From NCBI GenBank assembly GCA_903872505.1, contig CAIQKV010000069.1:1-64000 (forward strand): a DNA stretch of 64,000 bases. Reading direction: 5' to 3'. Of the stretch, positions 34,563-42,752 are shown in pieces (positions within the stretch are counted from its first letter, which is position 1; each line of letters begins with the position of its first letter). The notes below the pieces were generated by a model. It did no database searches. It saw nothing but the letters and a program-made list of their open reading frames with translations, and was not told the DNA's origin. The translations under genes and the position numbers were made by a program. The DNA is from an uncultured Opitutia bacterium (GTDB lineage Bacteria; Verrucomicrobiota; Verrucomicrobiia; Opitutales; Opitutaceae).

Positions 34563-37406
34563 ATGATGAAACGCTCCTTCGTGTTCGCCGCCCGCCTCGT
34601 GCTGCTGGCGGCCGCCCTGAACCTTTCCGCCCCGCTCTTCGCCCAGGCTCCCGCCGCGATCCCGCCCCGGCCGCAGGCGACCAACGACGAGTCGGCCTAC
34701 CGCCGCCTCACCCTCGACAACGGCCTCCGCGTCATCCTCGTCTCCGACCCGAAGTTCAACAAGTCGTCCGCCGCCCTTGCCGCCGGCACCGGCTCCTACA
34801 GCGATCCCGCCAGCCGGCAGGGGCTCGCGCATTTCCTCGAGCACATGCTCTTCCTCGGCACGGAGAAGTATCCCGATGAGGCGGAATACCGCACCTACCT
34901 GCAAAACAACGGCGGGGAAGGGAACGCCTACACCGCCGGGGATATCACCAACTATCACTTCGAGATCCGCCACGAGGCCTTCGAGGGGGCCCTCGACCGT
35001 TTTGCCCAATTCTTCATCGCCCCGCTCTTCTCCCCCAAGTTCACCGAGCGGGAGATGAACGCCGTCAATTCCGAATACCAGTTCCGGCTGCAGAATGACC
35101 TGTATCGCGAATACCATCTCCGCAGCACGTTCTACCGCCCCGGGCACCCAGCCAATCACTTCACCATCGGCAGCCGCGAAACCCTCGCGGGCACGACCCA
35201 CGATGAGCTGCTCGCCTTTTACCGCACCCATTACAGCGCCGCCACGATGACGCTCGCCCTCACCGGCAAGGCCAGCCTCGACCAGCTCGAACACTGGGCG
35301 CGCACCTATTTCTCCGGCATCGAGAACCGCCACCTGGCACCGGTCCCGCTCCCGGCGGACTACCTGCCGCCCAAGGCCGCCCTGCGCCTGGTCCGCATGG
35401 AACCGGTCAAGGATCTCCGGACGCTCAGCCTGGAGTTCTCCCTGCCGGCGACCCGGCAGTTCTACGCCAGCAAGCCGGCGGAATTGATCGGCTTCATCCT
35501 CGGCCATGAGGGCGAAGGCAGCCTGCTCTCTCAGCTCAAGGCCGAGGCCCTGGCCACCGGTCTCAGCGCCGGCGCCGAGACTGACGCCCCGGAGTTCGGC
35601 TCGTTCAACATCTCCGTCAGGCTCACCCCCGCCGGCCTGGCGAACTACCCGCACGTGCTGGACCTGGTCTTCGGGGCCATCGCCCAGCTGCGCACCGCGG
35701 GCTATCCCTCCTATCTTTTCCGCGAACGCCAGGCCATGGCGCGCCTGGATGAGATGTTCAAGGACAAGGGTGAAGGGGCCGAGCGGGCGGTCGCACTCGC
35801 GAATCAGGTGCAGGAATTTCCCCTCGAAGTCGCCGAGCGCGCGCCCTTCCTCTGGCTCAAGGAGGATCCGGCGGCGTACCAGGCGATCCTTGATCAGCTG
35901 CGCCCCGACAACCTGCTCGCGAGCCTCGTCGCCAAGGGCGTGACGACGGACAAGACCGAGCATTACTTCGGCACCAAGTACAGTTACAGCGAGGACGCCG
36001 GCGCCGCCTACACCGCCCTGCTCCACCCGCCGGCGGTCGCCACGGTCACTTTGCCCAAGCCCAATCCGTATGTGCCGGCCAAGGCGGCGCTGCTGCCCAT
36101 GCAACCGCTGCACCTGATCGACGAGCCGGCGCTCAGCCTCTACTACGCCCAGGACGCCGAGTTTCTCCGCCCGATGGTCGCCGAGGTCTACCGCTTCCGC
36201 CTGCCCCGCGCCCTGGGCTCGCTCGAAAACGCCGTGCTGCTGCGGTTCTACGAGGCCTGCGTCAACGAGGCGCTCAACGAGACCGCCTACACCGCGCACG
36301 AAGCCGGCCTCAATTTCAGCTTCTCCGCCGGGCTCGAGGGCGTGCGCATGGCGATTGACGGCTATGATGAATCCACCGCCCGCCTGCGGGAGGCGGTCGC
36401 CGCCAACCTGACCGGCTTCTCGATCTCCCCCGAGCGCTTCGCGGCGATCAAGGACCGCCTGCTCCGTACCTTGGCGAGCTTTCCGCGGGCCGACGCCTAC
36501 CAGATCGTCAGCACCACCAACCAGGCCACCGTGCGCGAGTTTTATTACCGGCCCGACGAGCAGCTGCCCGTCGCCGCCCAGGTGACGCTCGCCGCCGTGC
36601 AGGATTTCGCCCACCGGCTCTATGCCCACGGCAAGCTCGAGGCGCTGGTGTTCGGCAATGTCACCGCGGCGGATGCCCAGGCGGCCGCCCGGCGCATCGG
36701 CAGCGCGATCGCGGTGCAACCGGTGCCCGGGGCCGACCTGCTCCGCCCCCGGCGGCTCGTCACGGCCCCTGGCGAGTCGGTGCGGACCTCCGAAAAGCTC
36801 ATTGGCAACAATTCCTGTTTCTGGCGCGAGCATGTGCTCGGTGGTGACACCCCCGAGCTGCGGGCCGCGACCCTCGTGCTCTTCAATGCGATCAGCGAGC
36901 CGTATTTCACCGAGATGCGGACCCACCAGCAGCTCGGTTACGTGGTCTGGGGCGGCGCCATGGGCGAGGAGCGGAAGAATTTCGCGTATTTCATCATTCA
37001 GTCGGGCGAGCACCCGGCGGATGAACTGGAGGCGCGCTCCGATGAGTTCACCGCCAAGCTGCCCGGCCTGCTTGCCGCCCTGACCGACGAGCAGTGGGCC
37101 ACCATCGTGGCGGGGACGCGCGACCAGCTGAAGGAAAAGGACAAGACCATCGCCGAGCGGGCGGCCCGGCTGTTCGGGCTGGCCTACGACCGCGACGCCG
37201 ATTGGGGCCGCCGCGCCGAGACCCTCGCGGCGCTCGACCGGCTCACGAAGCAGCGCACTGGCGAAATCCTCTCCGTTGCTCTCGCCCCCGCCACGGGCCA
37301 GACGAGGACCTTCCTCGGTTTTGCCCGCCAGCACGAGCCGAAGGCGCCGCCCGCGGTCACGTTCACCGACCGCGCCGCCTGGAAGCCGACCCGGAAATTC
37401 GAGTAA
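34563..37406 (+). CDS. Insulinase (M16) family metallopeptidase, pitrilysin-like
   Basis: A 947-residue secreted peptidase. Signal peptide about 1-27 (RLVLLAAALNLSAPLFAQA). The inverted zinc motif is in GLAHFLEHMLFLGTE (HxxEH: His90, Glu93, His94). The length and the four-lobed layout (active M16 domain, inactive middle domains, C-terminal domain) match insulysin/pitrilysin rather than the short processing-peptidase type. It likely degrades peptides in the periplasm. Single gene; convergent with the TIR operon. Confidence 0.93.
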   Translation: MMKRSFVFAARLVLLAAALNLSAPLFAQAPAAIPPRPQATNDESAYRRLTLDNGLRVILVSDPKFNKSSAALAAGTGSYSDPASRQGLAHFLEHMLFLGTEKYPDEAEYRTYLQNNGGEGNAYTAGDITNYHFEIRHEAFEGALDRFAQFFIAPLFSPKFTEREMNAVNSEYQFRLQNDLYREYHLRSTFYRPGHPANHFTIGSRETLAGTTHDELLAFYRTHYSAATMTLALTGKASLDQLEHWARTYFSGIENRHLAPVPLPADYLPPKAALRLVRMEPVKDLRTLSLEFSLPATRQFYASKPAELIGFILGHEGEGSLLSQLKAEALATGLSAGAETDAPEFGSFNISVRLTPAGLANYPHVLDLVFGAIAQLRTAGYPSYLFRERQAMARLDEMFKDKGEGAERAVALANQVQEFPLEVAERAPFLWLKEDPAAYQAILDQLRPDNLLASLVAKGVTTDKTEHYFGTKYSYSEDAGAAYTALLHPPAVATVTLPKPNPYVPAKAALLPMQPLHLIDEPALSLYYAQDAEFLRPMVAEVYRFRLPRALGSLENAVLLRFYEACVNEALNETAYTAHEAGLNFSFSAGLEGVRMAIDGYDESTARLREAVAANLTGFSISPERFAAIKDRLLRTLASFPRADAYQIVSTTNQATVREFYYRPDEQLPVAAQVTLAAVQDFAHRLYAHGKLEALVFGNVTAADAQAAARRIGSAIAVQPVPGADLLRPRRLVTAPGESVRTSEKLIGNNSCFWREHVLGGDTPELRAATLVLFNAISEPYFTEMRTHQQLGYVVWGGAMGEERKNFAYFIIQSGEHPADELEARSDEFTAKLPGLLAALTDEQWATIVAGTRDQLKEKDKTIAERAARLFGLAYDRDADWGRRAETLAALDRLTKQRTGEILSVALAPATGQTRTFLGFARQHEPKAPPAVTFTDRAAWKPTRKFE

Positions 37407-37426
37407 CCGCCGGCCGTCTCTGGCTT

Positions 37427-37455
37427 GGTCGTAGGGGCGCAGTCTTGCTGCGACC
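37427..37455. repeat. Small palindromic element after the M16 gene
   Basis: GGTCG...CGACC outer arms with an inner GCAG/CTGC hairpin. The GGTCGTAGG prefix is shared with the element near 63136. It lies directly before the in-frame stop of the cupin-like remnant on the opposite strand. Confidence 0.5.
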
Positions 37456-37580
37456 TTACACCTGAATCCGGTCCTTGAGCTCCACGCTTACCACGTGGAG
37501 CTCCGCCGCGCCGACATTCTCGAGCGAATGCGGTGGCAACGGCTCGGACCACGGCCAATTGGCGGATTGGCCCGCGGCGC
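37456..37580 (-). pseudogene. Possible 3' remnant of a small cupin-like gene
   Basis: On the minus strand, directly after the stop of the 1099-residue TIR protein gene, about 40 codons read like the C-terminus of a small cupin: WPWSEPLPPHSLENVGAAEL then HVVSVELKDRIQV and a stop. The pattern PPHSLENVG..ELHVVSVELK resembles the last strands of single-domain cupins of about 110 residues. The 5' part is missing and its place is taken by the TIR gene, so this may mark the left boundary of the inserted island. Confidence 0.4.
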
Positions 37581-40500
37581 TCATTTCAACTGGTCGTCGG
37601 GCAGGCCCAGTTCTTTGCGAAACGCCGCCCAGCGCGGGTCGGAATGGAGCGATGCGTACAAGGGATCCAGCTCGAGCTCGATCAGTCCGCTGTCGCGCTG
37701 CTTTCGGGCCCGCGCAAGCCACTCGAAGGCGCGATCTAGGTCACCCCGGTAGGCATGGATCTCCGCGATCTGGTAGGCGGCGGTACCCGCGCCGATGGCG
37801 ACGAGACGGTCCAACGCGGCATCGGACTCCGGCCGCCGTTGCTGGCTCCAACGAGCACAGGCGATGATCAACAATTGCGCATATTCCGCCGACTCATCCC
37901 GGACGGCGGCCAAGGCGTCGTCGTAGCGATGTTGCAGCAGGTAACCCAAAGCCAAGCCAGCGTGGGCCCAGGGCACGGCGGAATTCAACGCCACCACTCG
38001 CGGAAACTCGGCTTCGGCCTCGGCGTAGTGGCCGCTGGTCACCAATTGGAGGGCGAGATAAGACCGGGCCGTCGGATTGACCGGGTCGACGGCCACCGCC
38101 TGGCGAAAGCAGGCCAGCGTTTCGTCATTGTCGCCGATGGCCGCCGCCACGTTGCCCGCGGCAAGGAGGAGAGCGGGATCCGCCGGCGCCTTCGCGCGCG
38201 CCTTCCGGAGCGTCTCGCCCGCGGCTTGCCAATCGAAGTCCACGTTGAGCTGGATCAGCGACTTCGCCAGCAGGCTCTCCGCCATTTCGGGCTCGAGCGC
38301 CATCGCCTGCGCCACAGCGACGCGGGCCTTGGCCAGGTGATTGTCGAACCCCACCCGCCCCAGCTCGGTCGAAAATGAGCAGAACCACAGGTGGGTCTGG
38401 GCCAGCCCCGCCCACGCCAGGGCAAAGCCCGGGTCGAGTTCCACCGCCCGCTGGAAGTGGGCCTGCGCCTGGACCATTTCCTTTTCGGAATGCCGGTTGG
38501 CGAAAAACTTGCCCTGGAGGTGCTCCTGGTAGGCCTCCGGCACCTTGGTCCCGCCCTTCACCGCCGCCTTCACCGTCGCGGCGCTCTCCTCGCCGGCCAG
38601 CTGGCCGCGCAGCTCGCCGAGGATGGCCACGGCGAGTTCCTCCTGCAGCGCAAAGACGTCCTTCAGCTCGCGCGTGTAGCTCTCGGACCAGCGCTCCTCG
38701 CCCGTGGCGGCGCGGCTGAGCCGCGCCGTAACCTTCACCCGGTTGCCGGATTTCTGCACGCTGCCCTCGACGAGATTCGCCACTCCCAGCTTGGCGCCAA
38801 TTTCCTGTGCCGTGGCTTCCTTCCCCTTGAAGGAAAACGCCGACGTCCGCGCCGCCACATGCAGCCCGGGGATCTTCTGCAGCACCGTCAGCAGCTCCTC
38901 GCTGATGCCGTCCGAGAAGTATTCGTTGCCCTTGTCGTCAGAGAGGTTCGCGAACGCCAGCACGGCGACGGATTTGGGGTCGACGCTGGGCGCGGGCAAG
39001 GCCGCGGCCGGGCCGCCGCCGGCCCGGAGTTCCGCGAGCTGGGCCTCCCCCTTGGTGACGATGGCCTGGAAGCGCGGATCCGCGCGGAGGGAATCGAACT
39101 CCGGCTCGTAGCGCAGATGGTTCACCATGATGGGCCAGCGGGACTTGCCCCGGTCGATGCCGCGCTCGGCGGCCGCCATGGCTCCGTCGTTCGATCCGGT
39201 CAGGATGAGGAGTTCCGCATTCGGGAAGGGCGAGACCTTGGGGCCGACCAGTTCCCGGAGGACCCGTATCACCTGTTCCGCCTCGGCTTTTTGCCCGAGC
39301 CGCGCGAGCAGCCGGACTTTCTCATAGAGATACTTGGGGTTGTTCGGTTCCGGGACCAGGCGGTCATTGACCGCCTTCAGGCCGGCCGCGAACGCGCCCT
39401 TCGCCGCCTCGGCGTGCCCGGCCAGCAACTGGGCGCAACCCGCCAGATAATCCGTGGACACAAACAGCGACCCCTGCTCGATGAACGGACGCGGGAAGCG
39501 TTGCAAAACCTCCAGCGCCCGATCGGGCTGCCGCGACCAATACCAGGTGAGGTAGGCCAGCATCGCCACGCGATCCTCCTGCAGGAGCGAGGCGGGCATC
39601 TGCTCCACCCACGCGCGGCCGGCCGGCAGGTCGCCCCACCCCCACACCAACAACATGAGTTTGTAGTGGCACGCCAACGCCGTCGTCCGCTGGGCCAGCG
39701 ATTGCTCGAGCGTCGCCGCCATCTGCGGGTAATTATTTTGGCTCCAGTAGATTCCCAGGCGGAAGTTCAAGGACTCGGGATCGCCGCCAGGGAGGGCAAT
39801 CGCCCGGTCAACCCATTGTTGCGATTCCTCGAAGTGGCCCTGCCTCATCGCCACGAACTGCAGCAGATGAAACACCCGCCGGTCGTTTGGCACCCGGGCC
39901 AGCAGGGTTTCCAGCGAATGCTCCACCTCTGCCAGCCGGCTGCCGGTCATGATATCGACCGTGGCCAGGGCGAGCGCCGCCTCCACGGAATCGGGCGCGA
40001 GCCGGATCGCACTCTCGGCCCGGCTGCGGGCCGCGACGATGCTGGCGGGAGACTGGTCCTGATATTCCCAGATCAACTGGCATGACGCGCGGGCCGTGAC
40101 CGCATAGGCGTCCGCGTCGCCGGGATCGAGGTCAATGGCCCGCTCGCCCAGCCGTTTCGCGGTCAGATAGTTTTCCCGCACCGCCAGCGGATCATCGTCA
40201 ATCAGCGCCCGCGCCTGGTTCGCCAGCTTGCGCGCCGCGGAGACGGGAGCATCGGCCTCAGCCTTGGCGGCGGGCTTGGACTTGCTGCGCTCCGGCTGCC
40301 ACATCGGCCGCAACCCGTAGAATAGCGCGAGGGTGATCCCGACGGCCGCCCAGGCATAGCGCAGCCAGACGGGCCGATGAGCATTCCTTGGAGACGCGGC
40401 GCCCTCGCCGCGTTCTGCGGGACGAGGGCGTCCCGCCTCCGGTGAATCTCCGCTGAGCAATTTCGCCACGCGGTTGGCAAACGCCGGAGTCGTCTCCCCC

Positions 40501-40880
40501 GCCGGTAATCGCGTCCACTGCACCTCGGTGAACGAGTCTGGCACATGCGCGTCGGCGTCGCGGGTATCATCGATCACGACGGGTAGCAGGAACGGCCGGC
40601 CCTTCGCCATCAGGTGCGTGCGCTGGTCCGCCAGCCGCCACTCCAGCCGGAAATACCCCTCGGTTCGCGCCTGCGTGGCCGCCGAGATGATCGGGATCAG
40701 CAGCGCGCACTCCTTGATCTGCCGCCGGATCTTGTGATCCCACGCGTCGCCGCCGACCAGCTCGCTCTGGTCGAACCACACCTCCACGCCCGCCGCCCGC
40801 AGCGCATCCGCGATGCGCTTCGCCGCCGCGGCATCCTGCGACGCGTAGCTCAGAAAAACAGCTTTGGTGGCGTCACCCAT
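37581..40880 (-). CDS. TIR - TPR - TolB-like - TPR protein (1099 residues)
   Basis: Domain order: TIR about 5-145 with FLSYASQD, WFDQSELVGGDAW and the catalytic-type Glu80 in GYFRLEWRLADQ; a linker coded by a palindromic repeat (about 148-165); a membrane helix 172-193; TPR-like repeats about 210-610; a TolB-like domain 636-757 (SVAVLAFANLSDDKGNEYFS; VANLVEGSVQKSGNRVKV); and C-terminal TPRs about 770-1095. TIR domains cleave NAD or make cyclic ADP-ribose signals. Its TIR and C-terminus are closely similar to those of the 42753-44627 gene. It is the last gene of the island operon, starting 1 bp after the glycosidase stop. Immune or signalling role is inference. Confidence 0.88.
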   Translation of the reverse strand: MGDATKAVFLSYASQDAAAAKRIADALRAAGVEVWFDQSELVGGDAWDHKIRRQIKECALLIPIISAATQARTEGYFRLEWRLADQRTHLMAKGRPFLLPVVIDDTRDADAHVPDSFTEVQWTRLPAGETTPAFANRVAKLLSGDSPEAGRPRPAERGEGAASPRNAHRPVWLRYAWAAVGITLALFYGLRPMWQPERSKSKPAAKAEADAPVSAARKLANQARALIDDDPLAVRENYLTAKRLGERAIDLDPGDADAYAVTARASCQLIWEYQDQSPASIVAARSRAESAIRLAPDSVEAALALATVDIMTGSRLAEVEHSLETLLARVPNDRRVFHLLQFVAMRQGHFEESQQWVDRAIALPGGDPESLNFRLGIYWSQNNYPQMAATLEQSLAQRTTALACHYKLMLLVWGWGDLPAGRAWVEQMPASLLQEDRVAMLAYLTWYWSRQPDRALEVLQRFPRPFIEQGSLFVSTDYLAGCAQLLAGHAEAAKGAFAAGLKAVNDRLVPEPNNPKYLYEKVRLLARLGQKAEAEQVIRVLRELVGPKVSPFPNAELLILTGSNDGAMAAAERGIDRGKSRWPIMVNHLRYEPEFDSLRADPRFQAIVTKGEAQLAELRAGGGPAAALPAPSVDPKSVAVLAFANLSDDKGNEYFSDGISEELLTVLQKIPGLHVAARTSAFSFKGKEATAQEIGAKLGVANLVEGSVQKSGNRVKVTARLSRAATGEERWSESYTRELKDVFALQEELAVAILGELRGQLAGEESAATVKAAVKGGTKVPEAYQEHLQGKFFANRHSEKEMVQAQAHFQRAVELDPGFALAWAGLAQTHLWFCSFSTELGRVGFDNHLAKARVAVAQAMALEPEMAESLLAKSLIQLNVDFDWQAAGETLRKARAKAPADPALLLAAGNVAAAIGDNDETLACFRQAVAVDPVNPTARSYLALQLVTSGHYAEAEAEFPRVVALNSAVPWAHAGLALGYLLQHRYDDALAAVRDESAEYAQLLIIACARWSQQRRPESDAALDRLVAIGAGTAAYQIAEIHAYRGDLDRAFEWLARARKQRDSGLIELELDPLYASLHSDPRWAAFRKELGLPDDQLK
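40396..40437. repeat. Palindrome pair inserted in frame inside the TIR gene
   Basis: CGCGGCG-CCCT-CGCCGCG (40396-40413) and GCGGGACG-AGGG-CGTCCCGC (40418-40437) encode the linker between the TIR domain and the membrane helix. The upstream flank TTGGAGACGCGGCGCCCT resembles TTGGAGCCGCGGCGCCCT at 61167-61184. The insertion keeps the frame. Confidence 0.8.
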
Positions 40881-40881
40881 G

Positions 40882-42684
40882 TCAGCGCTTCGGCTCCGGC
40901 GTGCACTCGAACACCAGCACCTCGAACGGCCGTAGTGAAATTGTCACCGGCTCACCCGCGCGCACGGCGGTCATCGGCGCGGGGGCGTCGGCGTAGGGGC
41001 TCTGGACGCGGAACGTGCCGATGGCGCCGGCGGGCAGCTCGAACGCCGTGCCCGCCTCGAAGGTAAACGTCGCGGGCCGGTCGGAGGGATTGCGCAGGGT
41101 CACGATGCCCTTGGCTGGCGACCATGCCGCCCAGCCGTAGGCCTCAAGCTTGTAGGGGTCGCCGCCGAGCCAGTGCACGTCGCACAGCGTGGCGGAGTTC
41201 GCGCGCGACCATTTCGCGGCCGCGGCGAGGTCGTCCCAGTTCCTGGGTGTGAGCAACTCGGGCGAGAGATACATCTCCTGCAGCTGCGTGCCGCAGCCAA
41301 AATACGTCCGCACCTCGCTCCCAAAGTCGCCGCCCAGGTCCGTGCGCAGCTGCTCCGGCCGGACCGCGTAGAGCAGCCCGTGGATCATCAGCGAATTGAG
41401 CGGATAGAGCGGCCCGCGGCGGACCACGTTCTGGTAGGTCTCGGCATCGCGGTAAGTGATCCACCGCTGCCGGTTCGTGCCCACGCCGGCGAAGCCGTGG
41501 TCCGAGCCCTCGCGCCAGATGTTGTCGACATGGAACAGCCACCACGGCGACGGGAAAGTGCCCGTGGTCTGGCTGATGTAGATGTCCGGCCGCAGCGCCC
41601 GCAGGTCATGGACGAGTCGCAGCATCGCGTCGAAATCCCGGCCCGCGGCCGGGTCGATCCGGCCGGTCTCCGCGATCGAGCCGATGCCGTCGAACTTGAA
41701 ATACGCCACACCGCTGTCGCGGACCACGTCCATGCAGAGCCCGCTGAAGCGCGCGTAGTACTTCGGCCCGGCCAGCGAGAAGTTGTTGTCGCGCGTCTCG
41801 AACCCCTGCGGCGCGGCGGCGGCCATGCGCGCGTCGTGGGCCTTGCTGTAGCCGCCCCACGGCGAGAGCCAGATCCCCGGCGCGGCGCCGTAGCGGGCCG
41901 CGGCGGCGGTGACGTTCCTCAGGCCGACCGGCCAGCCCGCATGAAACCGCCACAGCGAGTGCACGTCGTCCCAACCGTCATCGAGCACGAAGCCGTCGAG
42001 CTTGACGCCGCGCTTCTCGACCAGCTCGCGGCCGAAGAAGGCGACATCGCCCAAGACTTCGGCCTCGGTGAATTTCCGGCCGCAGCCGAGATTGTACCAG
42101 TTGTTGTGGTGGAGGAACGGCTGGTACGGCCGGGCGCGCTCGCGCTCGACATAGGCGAGGAAGTCGCGCCGCAGCTGGCCGGGCCGGTAGGTGCCCTCGA
42201 CGAGCGACACGGTCACGGTCTCGCCGGGACGCAACGGTTGCATCAGCGGCAGCGCGCAGCGCACGCGGCCGTCGGCCACGCGGTTGTCCGCCAGCGGATG
42301 CTCCACGCCGAGGAACCGGCGTCCGGTCACCACGGGCGAGCCGCTGAATTCACCGACCACCTTTGCCGAGCCGTCGTCCAGCGTGGCCGCGGGCGCATCG
42401 AGCAGCACGATGCGCGCGAGCGCCAGGTCCGCGCCGCTGGTGTTGGTCACCGTCACGAAGGTCCGCGTGTAACCGGCCCCGGCGGGCGCCGCCACCCGGC
42501 GCGTGGCGGAAAAACGCCCGGCGGCGTCAGCCAGGTTCTCGCCCGCCGCGGTGGGCGGCAGCGCGCGCAGCTCCGACGACGCGACGGACTTGCCGTCCGC
42601 CAGTTCGACGAAAAACGGCGCCGGCGTATCCGCCGCCCGGCCCGTCACCACTAATCCGCACACGAGCAGAAGGATACTTTTCAT
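40882..42684 (-). CDS. Secreted GH36-like glycoside hydrolase (alpha-galactosidase-type)
   Basis: A 600-residue protein with a signal peptide (MKSILLLVCGLVVTGRA), an N-terminal beta region (about 20-180), a TIM barrel with HHNNWYNLG, GFVLDDGWDD and APGIWLSPWGGY, and a C-terminal beta-sandwich. The GH36-type nucleophile is Asp332 in AYFKFDGIG, and the acid/base is probably Asp395 in REGSDHGF. Related proteins are often mislabelled enterotoxin. It should cleave alpha-galactosyl or similar bonds in the periplasm or outside. It lies in the middle of the TIR operon: 68 bp after one TIR gene and 1 bp before the next. Confidence 0.87.
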   Translation of the reverse strand: MKSILLLVCGLVVTGRAADTPAPFFVELADGKSVASSELRALPPTAAGENLADAAGRFSATRRVAAPAGAGYTRTFVTVTNTSGADLALARIVLLDAPAATLDDGSAKVVGEFSGSPVVTGRRFLGVEHPLADNRVADGRVRCALPLMQPLRPGETVTVSLVEGTYRPGQLRRDFLAYVERERARPYQPFLHHNNWYNLGCGRKFTEAEVLGDVAFFGRELVEKRGVKLDGFVLDDGWDDVHSLWRFHAGWPVGLRNVTAAAARYGAAPGIWLSPWGGYSKAHDARMAAAAPQGFETRDNNFSLAGPKYYARFSGLCMDVVRDSGVAYFKFDGIGSIAETGRIDPAAGRDFDAMLRLVHDLRALRPDIYISQTTGTFPSPWWLFHVDNIWREGSDHGFAGVGTNRQRWITYRDAETYQNVVRRGPLYPLNSLMIHGLLYAVRPEQLRTDLGGDFGSEVRTYFGCGTQLQEMYLSPELLTPRNWDDLAAAAKWSRANSATLCDVHWLGGDPYKLEAYGWAAWSPAKGIVTLRNPSDRPATFTFEAGTAFELPAGAIGTFRVQSPYADAPAPMTAVRAGEPVTISLRPFEVLVFECTPEPKR

Positions 42685-42752
42685 GACGGCATCAAATCGC
42701 CAGCCGGGGCCGGCGCAACGGGGAAGCCGCCACGCGGCTGGGACGGCATCGC

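Noticed and set aside
34449-37334. 961-codon minus-strand open frame opposite the M16 peptidase gene
   Set aside because: Antisense shadow of a gene with clear HxxEH motif and signal peptide.
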